Shown in pieces: positions 32,375-43,593 of a DNA stretch of 64,000 nt. The stretch comes from Glebionis coronaria (taxonomy: Eukaryota; Streptophyta; Magnoliopsida; Asterales; Asteraceae): NCBI GenBank assembly GCA_025667525.1, contig CM046882.1:551006630-551070629 (forward strand). The letters are read 5' to 3'. Every line of letters begins with the position of its first letter. Position 1 is the stretch's first letter. A program made the translations under genes and the position numbers. The notes beneath the pieces are model-generated. The model made no database searches. It was not told the origin of the DNA and saw only the letters and a program-made list of their open reading frames with translations.

Positions 32375-34145
32375 TCACATTTATGGGGATCCGAGTCGAG
32401 CTTTTGACTCGGTTATCAAAAACAAGGTGCCGCGTGGGGGATTCTCATGCTTATCCTTGTAAATATTATTGCTTTCTAATTAGTTAATGTGAGGGGACTT
32501 GTGCTCTTCCAACCTTTGTTTCGTGGTTGTTTGTGATTGTGATTCATTAGGTTCATCGTCATCATTGAAGCCTCTCGTTTTCGTTTTATGGATCACTCGA
32601 GCTTCGATCGTTGCCTTTGAGATTCCGGTATCCGATGATATCCTTTTATGTTCTAACGTTTATCTTATTAGCATAATTCATAAACGGCTATAGGTTATTC
32701 GTTTTACCCTTTCCATGCTCGAGATTAAGCATTCGACTTCGTCTCTAGTATGGGGGTGTTTACACCCCTAGACTCGAAACATTAAGGACAATGTTTTGTT
32801 TTAGTATGGGGGGTGAGTAGATACTTCACCTTGCTTACGTCAACAGGCAATCCAATATTCATCTTTTTGTTATCATTTTATGCAAAATAAGGCTAAAAAT
32901 GACCAAATTTTAAAATTTTTATAGTTTTTCATAAGTGTTTAAGATACGAATGTAGGTTTTCCGATGGTGAGAACGAGAGTAATTTTTGACTCGACCGTGC
33001 GTGTTGAGCACTTAGCTTCGATTCCTTAACTTTTTAGGCTAAGTCTCTTAAATGAGGACGAGAAATGATAAAGTTATTTATAAGTCTCGTAATCGTCACG
33101 ATCTTATGTGTAGTAATTATTAGCTTATTCTACGTTTTTGTATAATAAATTGTTAATAAATATTGATTTGGCGGTTTAGTCACTATTGTTGGTTTCTAAT
33201 TTGTTTTGGTAGCTTCCATGTAATTAAATTAGGAAAACATTAAGGTATCGCAAGCGTCACGATTTTGAAGTATTGGCACCCGAATAATCGAAAGCTTCAC
33301 CTAATAATAAGATTTCAAGTGCTCACCTAAATTATGCAAAAATTTGAAGCTCACAAGGCCGAAAAATCTATGCCCAAATTGAAAGTGAATCAAGCCTTAA
33401 TCTTCGAAGATTTAAAGATCCAAAATTCGCTTTAGCGTGAGGATATACGTCTTTGGCTAATAAAACCACCGATGAGGCGGATAATAAAAGGCAAGGCAAG
33501 ACCGAAGTCATAATAAAAGCTTCATGGCGAAGTTGAATAAAAGATGGAGGTAAACCAAAGATAATAAGGCCCTTCCGTTAGGGGGCGTATAAAAGTCTTG
33601 GTAATAAGTCTCATGTTCAAAACCGTTATAAAACCGTTTTTATCGATCCTTCTTGTTGACTTAATTTTTTGACATCGTTGTCTATTGGGGTGAATTATTA
33701 ATTTAATGATTTTGGTTACACCGTTAAGTTTCTATTTTTAGACTTAATCTCTATTCACGCATAAGTCAATGATGTATCCTCGTGATCATTAAGACAAAAT
33801 AAAATATAAGAGATACCAAGTAGGAATAAGGGAGTTTAGGTGTGTAATTAACACTCATGAGATGTGATCGTGTTGCTAACTTATAATAACAATGATCTCG
33901 TTACACGCTTAGCATGGAATTGGGTGAAAATCGAGGACGACGAAATTATTTCTAACGAAGCATTCACGTGTTCTTGTTCTATGATCCCAAAAGTCACTTT
34001 ATCGTGATGAAAACAATACATTATGTCTAAAACGCGTGTAGTAGTTTATTTAAATTTATGTCTTGAATAAATGTCATCATAAAATGGATTTTGGAAGTGC
34101 TATGATACTTAATTCTAGCATTGCGTGGGGACACGACAATGGTTT
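32375..34145 (+). other. 3' noncoding part of the Athila-like element
   Basis: 1.77 kb without a defendable gene. Two extra polypurine-like sites, TAGTATGGGGGTG (about 32747) and TTAGTATGGGGGG (about 32801), precede the real one. Between the first two is GGGGTGTTTACACCCC, a near-perfect palindrome. Confidence 0.6.
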
Positions 34146-34157
34146 AGTATGGGGGAG
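34146..34157 (+). other. Polypurine tract
   Basis: AGTATGGGGGAG directly before the TG of the 3' LTR, the plus-strand primer for reverse transcription. Confidence 0.85.
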
Positions 34158-37100
34158 TGATGAGACTGTATTTATACATAGTCTCATCGTCCAAATCGGG
34201 CTTAAAATGTTAAAAATATCATCAAAATACCCATATTTGTGCTTGTATTTGTTCATTGTGTATTTTAGGTACGGATATCATGAATTCACCAAAAGATTAC
34301 AAGAATGAAGCTAAAACGAACACGGGAAACAAAGCCGCACAAGAAACCGGGCCCAAGTATTAATTTTCCAAAAATGCCCTTGAAGTTTGAAGAATTGGCA
34401 ACTTTGGTCCCTCAACTTATGAAGACTTGTCACAAATGACCCTCCACTATTCATTTGTGCAAGATATATCCTTGATATTTGAAGACATGTGCATGATTGG
34501 CCCTTGAAGAATGCCTTTTGTACACTTTTGATCCTTGGTGAAAAGTTTACCAAATCATGGTGCCAAATTTGACAAGTATAGCAAAGTTTTTACAAAGGGA
34601 TTTAGACTTTTGGCTGTTTTAATACAAAGTAGCAAAAGAATAGGACATGGGGGGCTGTTATTGCCCAGACAAGAAACCTCAATCTACCACTCACAAATTG
34701 CCACCTCAGCTTGACCCACCCAAACCCGTTTACCCTACCCAAACCCACCATTTTACCCGACCTAGCCCAATACCTATCACCCCCAGCCCAAGTCAAACAA
34801 CTCAGTCAACATTACCTACTAACCACTTTTTAAATCGTTTTATATTAATTAAAAAACGGGGGAAACACCTCCTGTTCACCATCTTCCCTAAATCTATCCT
34901 TAATCCCAAACATAAACCCTAATTACAAACCTACCCTAAATCAAAGGGGTTTAACCCCAAATGCTCCAGAATAGTAATTACCCCCACCAAAACCAAAACC
35001 CACACCCAACTCACTTTACCCGTGACCCCACTCATGTCCCCTGCTCCTCTCAAAATAGCAAAAATCGAATCCCATCAGAAAATCAAGGGTTCACATGGAT
35101 GGAAGACTCCTCCAAGCAAAGATAAACGCTCAAGATTACTTCATCCAGCTGTCAAGTCACATGAGCCATGGAAGACCAAAAATTCAGTCAACATTCAAAG
35201 GGCAAACTTGGAAAAACAGTAGCTAGGGTTTGCATTCTAGATAGTTCTGTGATCATGTATAAAAGGGTGCCTGTACTCTTTTCTTCTCTTTTGTTCCAGT
35301 TTTTGTAAAGTGTTGATTTTATTAATGAAAATGAACAAATTAAACGTTTACAATCTCTGAGTTCCTCTTTTTAATGCTTTCTTAGTGTAACATTTATTTT
35401 AAATTGCAATTTAGTTATAGGTTTCAAAAGTTGATCACGTTCCAAAGGATTTTCAGAAATCATATTTTTTTTTTTTGGAAAAAGTTTTTTTTAAGATGAA
35501 TGAAAATTTTTGATGAAGTGATAGTGGATTCAAGGTTTGATTTCAGCTTGTTGTTAAAGCTTTTGTCCAGTTCTCTTTTAAGTTTCAAACAGATTTTGTG
35601 TCTTAAAGGGTTTTCACAAAAATCCTATTTTTCCTCTTTACTAATCCTTCACTGTAGCAAAGGCTACAAGCCAAAAGCTTGTAGTCCCTTGCTACTTGTA
35701 ATTTTTCTGCTTGGTTGTTTTTGTTTGTGCAGGTTTGAAGAACAAGAAGACCATTCATCCTTCTCTATTGTATCTCATCTTATTTTTGTTGATTTGAAGA
35801 TATTGTTTTGGCTTAGGGTCCTCTTGGATTCCTCCAGCAAGCCTTTCTCTACCAGCTCCAATAAGCTCATAAAAGCTCAAAAACATCTCACTTGGAAGGC
35901 ATCAGCCCAAGGTATTAGGCTTGAACCCCATTTGGAAATTTCTTGATGTTTTATGTGAATTTATGAGATGTTGTGTAGAATTGCTATATGTTGCTCTTTT
36001 CCTGTTTAATATTGCTGCAAAAGGGTATGTATGCATGTTAGATTTGATAGTAATAGGTTTGTTGTTGATTTGAAACATTTTGGTTTGAAAAATAGTGTTA
36101 ACAGAATATAAGGGGGTGTTTGGATCTGCATTTTAGCTAGGACTGATGACATTTTTTAGCTTATAATCAGTCTAGAAACATCTCTTTGTGTTAGATAAAG
36201 GTTATTTCAGTGTTTGCTTTTAGTTTGGTTAGGCTTTTGATGAAAATGCATGTTCAAAATTGGTAAGTGTAGCTTAAAAATCAGAAACTCCTTTTTAAGC
36301 ATGATTTAGTGCAATATTTTCCTTGAACTTGTATTGATTGTTAGAAGATAGGGTGACCTAGGGTTTGTAACCATTTGTGTGTGATTGGGTTGGGTATTAA
36401 GCAAGTACTTGGCAGTTAAAACTCACCATTGTGCCATTTGCACCAGCAAAAGGTTCATCAGACCCCCCCTATAGTAACAGTCACTATATATGCCCGTTTG
36501 TGTTTGATTTTGTGAAACAACCTGTGCTTTTCATAATTTTACTGACTCCCCACAACCCAACTGGTTGTGGGGGTGCCTTTGTTGCCAAGAAATACAAACT
36601 CAATCTCAAGTTACAAGCTCCAAAAGCACCAGACCCGTTTTTTGTTCAGTCAGTGGGAACAAGGTTCCCACTGCTAGCACTTGTGTTTCCCCTGCTTAGC
36701 TAAAAGACAGAAACACACAAAAGGTCACTTTCAGATTTTTGTATTTTTGTCTTTAGTGGAGTTAAATAGGAGTTAGAACTTAATTCTTTTTTCATTATTT
36801 TTCTTTTTTAATTCTTGATTTTTCTGTTTAAATAGTTTTTATTTACTGTTCATTTTATATTTTTTAGATTAAATTGCTATTTTTTAATTAACTTTTTATT
36901 ATTCTGTTTTGGCATTTAGTGTAGAAAATCAACATTTTTCACTTTTAAAATTTTTTCATAGATTAAGAAAAGTATTTTTAGATTTTTAGTTTAAAAAAAT
37001 TTATTGTTCACTTTTTTTAATCATTTTTTATAATTAAATTAGCTTAATTAGGGTTTAATTATTAAACTGTTTTGTCTTTTAGTGCAAATTTTTACTTTTT

Positions 37101-37757
37101 TCAAACTTTTTCAATTTTCTACTGTTCATTAGGGTAATTTAGGATTTTTAAAATTGTTAAATTAATTTTGGCATTATTTTATTATTTTTTAGGATTTATT
37201 TAGTTTAAAAATAGTATTTAGTGTTTTAAAAATAGAAAAATAGTTTTGAAAATTTAGGAAAAATACTTTTTAGTCTTTAAATAATATAAGTTAGTTATTA
37301 GTTCAATAAATTAATATTTTGGACATGTCGTTAATTATATTTAATTTTAGGGCTTTAATTAGCATTTAAAATTGAATATTTAATTAATAAAAGGTTTTAA
37401 AATATATTTGTTGGATTTTTATTCTTATTTATGTTATTTTAGACTTAGTTTAATCTTTTAATTAATTTTTAGGATTTACTTTTAATTTTATCGCGTTTTA
37501 CGTAATTACGTCATCGTTTTACGTCAACGTCGTAGTTTAAATCGTAGTCGTAGCTCGTCTTTACGTTTTCTCTTTTAAACCAAAAGCGTCACTAATCCAA
37601 ACATTGTTATTTTATATATTGGCTCATTAATACACACACCTCCTTCGAGAACGAACTTGGAATTTATTCGTCTTTACGGTTTTTCATTAAATCGTATTGA
37701 TTAATACTTGCCACATTTATACGTTGTTTTTCTAAACTCGTATCTCTACAAACATCA
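34158..37757 (+). repeat. 3' LTR of the Athila-like element
   Basis: Near-identical partner of 23997-27597, with TATAAAA at 35258-35264. It ends ACATCA and is followed by the TSD GGACA. Most differences are single substitutions plus a few homopolymer length changes, such as the C-run near 26300 versus 36463. Confidence 0.95.
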
Positions 37758-37762
37758 GGACA

Positions 37763-37805
37763 ACAAAGGAAACAAAGTAAAACAAAACCACTGTCATGTT
37801 ATATA
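37763..37805 (+). CDS. Last codons of the interrupted RPA-like gene
   Basis: Reading on from the target site in the frame of exon 23688-23996 gives a short lysine-rich tail and a stop at 37803-37805. The retroelement therefore hit the coding sequence within about 15 codons of its end. Confidence 0.6.
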
Positions 37806-38154
37806 ACATAACCGGTATACAAAATATTCCATGCACCAAATAGAACACAAACGCAATCTAAGAAAAAAAAAACACCGCCGCTAAAACAAGCACCGATAGA
37901 CTATGTCACACGAATTTGCCACGCATACGTTAGCGAAACACACTACTACATTTAATATTAAACGACAAGTCCAATATATTACACGTAGTTGACAATGCAT
38001 TTTATAAGACAAGCACAAACACTGTCATCCCAACACGTACAAGAAAGAAACAAACACAAATGGGGGCGCCGTTAACACATGAATAGCTGCCCCCCGTTTA
38101 TTGCCAACATGGAAACATAAGCCTGCTCAACAGGCACACACCCTCTCCAACTGA

Positions 38155-38496
38155 TCAAAGAGATTGCATGAAGGCCTCAATCTCATGAATCCGGCCATCA
38201 GATTCGTCCATCAATCCCCCCAGCTTAAGACGTTCGGCGACATTCCTTTCCTGCATCTCAGTCAGTTGCCAGATCATACGATGGACAACACGGTCTGGAC
38301 TGAGACTGGAAAGCTCAAGCAAGAATCCACCAGCATCATCAATTGCCTTGGTCTTCTCCGCATAGAGCACTTCAAGCTTCTCACGCCATTTGCGTTCCTC
38401 TTCGATCTTTCTTTCCATGTAAAAGTAAAAACAATCGCCATAGTCTGTTGAACATGTCAACAACTGTAGAGTGTTCAAAATTGGCCTACAACTCAT
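38155..38496 (-). CDS. Helitron antisense small protein A (unknown family)
   Basis: 113 residues, MSCRPILNTLQ.. to ..IEAFMQSL, on the strand opposite RepHel. I do not recognise the family. It is highly charged, probably all helical, with heptad-like stretches (ERKIEEERKWREKLEVLYAE; IWQLTEMQERNVAERLKLGG). It aligns without gaps to the 113-residue gene at 40094-40435, about one third identical. Shared points are CF-aromatic-FY, W-R, Y, AI, ELSS-SP, RM, MQ-R, AE and SD-R-E-F. The frame is intact with no signal peptide or membrane segment. It lies 350 bp inside the retroelement-Helitron junction and 650 bp from its neighbour gene. Conservation of length and spacing argues for a real gene carried by the Helitron. 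Confidence 0.65.
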   Translation of the reverse strand: MSCRPILNTLQLLTCSTDYGDCFYFYMERKIEEERKWREKLEVLYAEKTKAIDDAGGFLLELSSLSPDRVVHRMIWQLTEMQERNVAERLKLGGLMDESDGRIHEIEAFMQSL

Positions 38497-39009
38497 CTGC
38501 TCTATAGCTTTTTGCTTATTCTATTACCTCAAATGTGTTGGTCTACCAGCCAATGCACCCATTAAATAAACCCTCAACTCAACACTGTTAACATATGACA
38601 TTCAATTATTTTTTATTTTAATACTATCAAACTAAGCAACAAAAAATACATGGTTGACCCACCCAGAACCACAAATTAATCAATGTCAGAATCATGACTG
38701 CAATGTTGAATCTAAACAGCAACAGACAACACAAAATGTTGATCATGTATGCAAGTAAAAAACAAGTGAATAACATATCCATCACACACATACTACACAA
38801 GAATCACAAATAAAATAAAGTCTTTCCAAATACATAAGCCAACCTGGACAGTAAACAATTTATTACACAAGCATTAAGATAAAGCCCGCAAAACGTACAG
38901 ACAGCATTTGCGTACAAACAACAAGGTTAAGACCATAAGTAAAAACACCAAACTAACTATCGAAACAAACATGAACGGTTTCTTCCAGTTGGACAATCAC
39001 ATTCCTCAG

Positions 39010-39379
39010 ACAGCTGTTCAGGGTGACCCAACAGTCCCTGTTAGCATTGCCAAATAAGTTTCTTTCTCGCGGATACGCTATTCTGATGCCTCAACCTCCT
39101 GCGCGAGCCTATCGCGAAAAGGACACTCTGTGTCCATTGTTCTCATAAAAAAACAACCATTCGTTCACCAGCACTACCGCCTTTGATTGTTAATAACTCC
39201 TGGCGCAAATGCTCGCTCTCAACAATGCCAATGTTTGCCTCATCATACATGCGATCAACCTTTGACATCCAAGCCTTCTCGGCTTGGAGGTCATCCCACA
39301 AATAGCAAATAAACATATCAGACAATTTCCCCGAGCGTGCTTCTTTTTTTAGCGCATCCAGCCTCGGGTGGAAAGACAT
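39010..39379 (-). pseudogene. Helitron antisense small protein B, frameshifted paralogue
   Basis: The open part (39143-39379, 78 residues, MSFHPRLDALKKEARSGKLS..) follows the pattern of proteins A and C: LSD-x-F-x2-YL, E-x2-W, Y-x-E, I, EL and ERMV. At a run of seven T (minus strand, about 39147) the frame breaks. In the next frame the C-terminal family pattern (D-RLAQEVEASE-stop-RIREKE) is still readable to about 39010. So this is a third, broken member of the array. TTTATAAAAG lies about 25 bp before the ATG on the minus strand. Confidence 0.6.
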
Positions 39380-39438
39380 TGCTTATGTTTACTTACAACT
39401 TTTATAAATTGGGTATTACAAGTATGAAAACAACGTTT

Positions 39439-39630
39439 CTAACAACAACATAAATAGTCAAATAAAAGACGATTGTAATCTCCACTATCAACATCCATTA
39501 TCGATGTCATGTGTATAAACAGGTTCCACATGGGCAACACAGTATGGCCAACTTGCAATGTACAGTTTTGGCAATAGGTATCTCTGCTCCTTGCCCTTAA
39601 AAACTCATCTCCAATAGCAACCACTATCAA
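39439..39630 (-). other. Short open frame between antisense genes, unknown
   Basis: 63 codons, MIVVAIGDEFLRARSRDTYC.., with C-x2-C (CQNC) but no second pair. No match to the array family or to RPA that I can defend. It may be chance or a remnant exon. Confidence 0.25.
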
Positions 39631-40093
39631 TCTTATCCCATTAAGTGGTGCAGGAAAAGTTGCCTATAAAATCTAACCCTATAAACAATAATATCCATAG
39701 ATGGGAAAAAACCAAAAACAACAACAGTATTCAAACTGCCTCAATATGGGCAAATACTTTTGGCTCTGTGACATTCAAAATTCAGAAACACTTAAACAAA
39801 ATTACAATATAACGCATGCACCTAACATCAAACAAGCTGTTTTAACAATAAAAGATGTTCCGTCTTTACAGATACCAAACAACAAGTTAAATAAAGATAG
39901 CAACCAACAGCTTAAACATACCGCACCATTACCACACGTGGCATACTGTGCCTCGAGAACAACAAATACCCATAACGCAACATCATAAACTAACAAACAT
40001 AACCCTCACACACTTCCCAAGTACAAGAATTTATTTGAATTAAAAAAACACACAGACGCAACCACTAACCCACCCTCCCAAGGCTTTCGATTG

Positions 40094-40435
40094 TCATATG
40101 TTACGGATGAAAAACTCCACATCAGCCACGCGATCGTCTGATGCAGCAACCAGTTCTTGCAACTGGCGAAGCTCCGCTTCAGCACGGTCTTGCATATCCA
40201 ATAGCAAAGAAACCATTCGGCTCAACAACGGTTCTGGACTAACACTTGACAACTCGCTTATCAATACATCCCTCTCAGCAATTGCAGTCCTTTTGCGTCT
40301 ATACATACCTTCATGTGCCCCCCTCCAATCCATCTCATGACCAACCTGTTCACGCAAATAAAACCAAAAACAGTTACTCAACTCATCGGATCCACACGCC
40401 ATCTGCAAAGCACGAAGCCTTCTCAACCAGGACAT
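40094..40435 (-). CDS. Helitron antisense small protein C (same unknown family)
   Basis: 113 residues, MSWLRRLRALQ.. to ..DVEFFIRNI, intact. Family features as for protein A: LSNCFWFYL near residues 19-27, W37, MY, AI, ISELSSVSPEP, RMVSLLLDMQDR, LRQLQELVAASDDR. Predicted helical with a likely coiled coil over the last 45 residues. It is the first gene of the array in its own direction, about 860 bp inside the Helitron 3' end. A TATA-like site lies 66-73 bp upstream. The gene could be Helitron cargo (captured host sequence that then duplicated) or an accessory transposition factor. I cannot assign a function. Confidence 0.65.
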   Translation of the reverse strand: MSWLRRLRALQMACGSDELSNCFWFYLREQVGHEMDWRGAHEGMYRRKRTAIAERDVLISELSSVSPEPLLSRMVSLLLDMQDRAEAELRQLQELVAASDDRVADVEFFIRNI

Positions 40436-40500
40436 TTTTCCCTATCGGGTTCTCAATTGCTTTTTACACAGGTGTATTGGTAATACATGCCATGCCATTC

Positions 40501-40508
40501 TTATATAA
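40501..40508 (-). promoter_or_regulatory. TATA-like site for antisense gene C
   Basis: TTATATAA (minus strand TCTTATATAA) about 66 bp before the ATG of the 40435 gene, a plausible core promoter distance. It is supported by the motif only. Confidence 0.4.
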
Positions 40509-41251
40509 GACTCTACCGCTCAACTGTTGCACCATACCCTTGAGTGCCTAGGTTAGTTTAAAATATTAACCCAACAAAAACTTCCACCCTTTCATGAACA
40601 GTTTGCCCCTCCTGATTCAACAATGTGTGACAGACATAACACAGCCTCCAACATAATGCCATGTGCAAGCACAGTTACAAGAACACAACTTGCTATACAT
40701 TTGACTCAATCCTAACCACAAACTGAGCCCTGTAACAGACACCTATAATACAACTTTCCAATAAGTATTATATACATACGAATACAGATGAAACACATAA
40801 GAAAAAAGTTCAATTCACAACTAATAAAATTGATTCAGTTACCATTGAGAAAATACGAATATTTCGTCAACTTATTGTCATTACAAATGATATGAATATT
40901 AACCTGCTTCCTTATTGTAAACAGGAACTCCACCAGCGGAAGTCCTAGAAACAGTTGCAGCGACAATTTTCTCAACATTACAAAAGACCAAACCCACTGG
41001 GAGAACAAGGAGCACAAAAAGAAACCTTCTGCCCCAACTGGAAGAACACGTGAAGAAGTGAAAACCGCAGTAGTTCGTCACTCAAACAATAACACTTCTT
41101 TTGGAAATCGTTTATATATGTGATCTAAACATTTATGTCTGTTTAACAACATACCTAATGTTGTACCTCTTATGCAACGTAATACTATGACGCTCTCCCT
41201 TTTTTATTCGCTGACCAGTATACAGCTAAACCTAGACACCGTCGTTATATC
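40509..41251. other. Helitron 3' noncoding region
   Basis: No gene recognised. Small minus-strand frames at 40835-41081 overlap one another in different phases and lack features. Confidence 0.5.
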
Positions 41252-41293
41252 GCCCGTGCTCCCCCCGCAACGGAGCGCGGGCACAGAACCTAG
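41252..41293 (+). other. Helitron 3' terminus (11 bp hairpin plus CTAG)
   Basis: GCCCGTGCTCC (41252-41262) pairs with GGAGCGCGGGC (41272-41282), one G-T pair and a 9 nt loop. The end CTAG (41290-41293) follows 7 nt later, then T. This is a textbook Helitron end and the hairpin is intact. Confidence 0.95.
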
Positions 41294-41390
41294 TATGTAA
41301 TAAACTAGCAAGTTAGGCACAATCTTCCACGATCGCTTTGTCATTGCCAAGCATATTGCGCCTATAAACTTTCATAAACATAGCTTAGTT

Positions 41391-41672
41391 TTTTTTAACG
41401 GGAGTTTGGTGCAGCGGAGTATCTTGCGTGCCACCGAGGCACCAAGTCTCTTAACCCGAGTTCGAATCATCTCACGAAGAGAATATCAACCCCCATGCTA
41501 GCCATCCGGTTTCTTATTAAGGGGCTTCAAGGGATTGCGATGGGATTCAAACCCGACTACCAATTCTGGGAAAATCCCCCATATGGGGAATGACAGGATT
41601 CGAACCCCTGACCTCCCCCACATGGAGACTATAACCAAATGCATCCATCCAACTGAGCTAGACTTCATTTGC
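41391..41672 (-). mobile_element. tRNA-derived SINE with 19 bp target duplication
   Basis: Flanked by identical TCATAAACATAGCTTAGTT at 41372-41390 and 41673-41691. On the minus strand: pol III box A TAGCTCAGTTGG (41649-41660), box B GGTTCGAATCC (41596-41606), a 200 bp body and a terminal A-run (T-run 41391-41396 on the plus strand). A second box-B-like GGGTTTGAATCCC lies at 41542-41554 (minus). An opposing pair of boxes, TGGTGCAGCGG (41407-41417) and GAGTTCGAATC (41458-41468), is on the plus strand. The acceptor stem of a true tRNA cannot be formed, so this is a SINE and not a tRNA gene. Confidence 0.85.
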
Positions 41673-41691
41673 TCATAAACATAGCTTAGTT

Positions 41692-42414
41692 GTACTAATC
41701 ACATCATATTAGATGTTGTTATTCTCAAAATATTCAAAAGGCAACGGAGGAAAATGAACTTGAAATAAAATAACTATCATGGAGCACTAAGAATCGTCGT
41801 TACTGTTAATGAGGTTCCAAGAAATCTATGGAAACCATAATCATTTAATCGTAGTCGTCTCGTTATTTTTGGTGGCCAGTCATACTTTCAACGTAAATGT
41901 CTTAAATACGAAAATTCACGTACGTAGAAAACATGTTGCCATAGATAGGTCAGCACAATTGTATTTAACAAGTTTTCGGACATGCTCCGCTACGGTGCGT
42001 CTTGCGTATTATTATTTTCAAAGTAGAGGTTTCTTTGATATTTAGTTATAGTTCCGTTTTTTTTCATTGTAGGTGGTATTTATTTTTTAATACGTTTAAG
42101 AGTTGGTATATATATACTTTTTGTCCCCGTGTTCAACTGTACGTTTAAGGTTTACTATATCTGTAATTATTATTTACATCTTCTAAAAAGTCATTTACAT
42201 AAATTATCTCCGATACATTAAAAGCTTTTCAAAATCTTTTTAGTTCTTCATTAATTAAATGAAAATCATTTGATAAGTTTTGTGTCAAAGATTTGTTAAA
42301 CATTAAGCTATTTCCTTCAAAATTATTCATCAAGCTATTGATACAATGGGAAAAATCATACATATGATTTGATTAAATAGTAAAAAGTGTTTTACAAACT
42401 TACCATATATACCA
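41692..42414. other. Intergenic, AT-rich, nothing recognised
   Basis: The frame at 41809-42045 has no family features. The junction with the truncated Athila element on the right is near 42415. Confidence 0.4.
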
Positions 42415-43593
42415 CATTCTTCCACTCTTAACCATAAAATGACACTTTTCCCAATTGAGCACAAGGTTGGTTTCCTCACAACGTTTCAACATTCTCTCAA
42501 GATTCGACAAACACGAAGTGAACGAATTACCAAACACGGAAAAGTCATCCATGAAGACTTCCATCGTCTTCTTGATCATGTCATGAAAAATAGCCATCAT
42601 GCACATTTGAAAGGTTCCCGGTGCATTTCAAAGTCCGAATGGCTTTCTACGATAGGCAAACGTTCCATATGGACACGTAAATGTAGTTTTTTCTTGATCA
42701 CGAGCATCGATGGGAATTTGGAAGTAACCGGAAAAACCATCTAAAAAGCAATAGAAATCGTTTCCAGCAAGACGCTCCAATATTTGGTCCATGAAGGGCA
42801 AGTGAAAATGGTCTTTTCGAGTGGCTTCATTCAACTTACGATAGTCAATGCACACTCTCCATCCGGTCACGAGTCTAGTGGGGATTAACTCGTTGGCATT
42901 GTTTGGCACAACGGTCATTCCTCCCTTCTTAGGGACACAATGAATAGGACTCACCCAAGGGCTATCGGAAATAGGGTAAATCATTCCCGCGTCAAGGAGT
43001 TTAAGGACTTCCTTTTTGATGACGTCGTGAATTTTGGGGTTCACCCTCCTTTGACATTGGATTGCGGGCTTGTAATCCTCCTCCATTAAAATTTTGTGGG
43101 TACAAAACTTGGGATCGATTCTTTTAATGTCGGATAACTTCCACGCAATTGCCCCTTTGTGATCCTTTAGAACATCGACAAGTGCGGTTTTTTCATCATT
43201 CGAAAGTTCCTTCGCAATAATAATCGGCAACTTGTCGCCCTCCTCCAAATAGACATATTTGAGATGAGGAGGTAAATCTTTCAACTCGAGGATAGGTGGT
43301 TCCTCAAGTGAAGATTTGGGCTCGATACTCATAACCTCCTCGGGTGGAGGAAATGGGAAATCGTTAAGAAAATCCTTGATAATCGAGAAGTCCTCATCGT
43401 TGTCGAGGTCTTCGTTAAAAGTAAGTGGAACATCGGATTCTTCCAACGTAAAACCACCACCTTCAAATGGAGTGAAGGTTGGTGTCGAATTATCAAGAAT
43501 TGGATCTAACATAGTGGGATTGCCACTAGTTTCTTCATCACCAAAACCTAGAACTTCTTGTGAAAATTCCTCGCAAACCACGTCGATCATATC
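42415..43593 (-). pseudogene. Athila pol: reverse transcriptase, truncated
   Basis: An acidic linker (residues 1-110 of the 43590 frame) leads to Gypsy RT: LPPHLKYVYLEEGDKLPIIIA, AIAWKLSDIKRI, INP-type CQRRVNPKIHDVIKKEVLKL, SPWVSPIHCVPKKGGMTVV, GWRVCIDYRKLNEATRKDHF, FLDGFSGYFQIPI and TTFTCPYGTFAYRR. The frame breaks at about 42630 and continues at 42606-42400 with FMDD, the catalytic YXDD box variant of Athila, then LERMLKRCEETNLVLNWEKC. Sequence similarity ends at about 42424. The first codons continue, in frame, the protease side at 47363 once the nested element and one TSD are set aside. Confidence 0.9.

Larger units (their letters stand above)
23997..37757 (+). mobile_element. Athila-like Gypsy retrotransposon, non-autonomous (gag-protease, no reverse transcriptase)
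   Basis: A complete 13,761 bp insertion with TG...CA LTRs of 3601 and 3600 bp. The 5 bp target duplication GGACA stands at 23992-23996 and 37758-37762. It has a tRNA-Asp type primer site (27601), a gag-protease frame (28454-32374), a long 3' noncoding part and a polypurine tract (34146-34157). I compared the LTRs by eye and found about fifty differences, roughly 1.5 percent, so the insertion is recent in evolutionary terms. No reverse transcriptase, RNase H or integrase motif is present, so mobility would depend on enzymes from another element. It sits in the last coding exon of the Helitron RPA-like gene. Confidence 0.95.
13500..41293 (+). mobile_element. Large Helitron (RepHel, RPA-like gene, three antisense genes), interrupted by an Athila-like element
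   Basis: The 3' end at 41293 is clear (11 bp hairpin, then CTAG before T). The RepHel gene starts near 15133, followed by an RPA-like gene (21631 on) and three minus-strand small genes (38155-40435). The 5' terminus is not resolved. No convincing TC..TATTA start was found between the minisatellite and 14 kb, so 13500 is a placeholder. Without the 13.8 kb retroelement insertion (23997-37757 plus one TSD) the Helitron is about 14 kb, in the range of autonomous plant Helitrons. Confidence 0.8.

Noticed and set aside
41590..41664. tRNA gene on the minus strand
   Set aside because: Box A, box B and a T-arm are present, but the acceptor stem does not pair and a target duplication marks the whole as a SINE.
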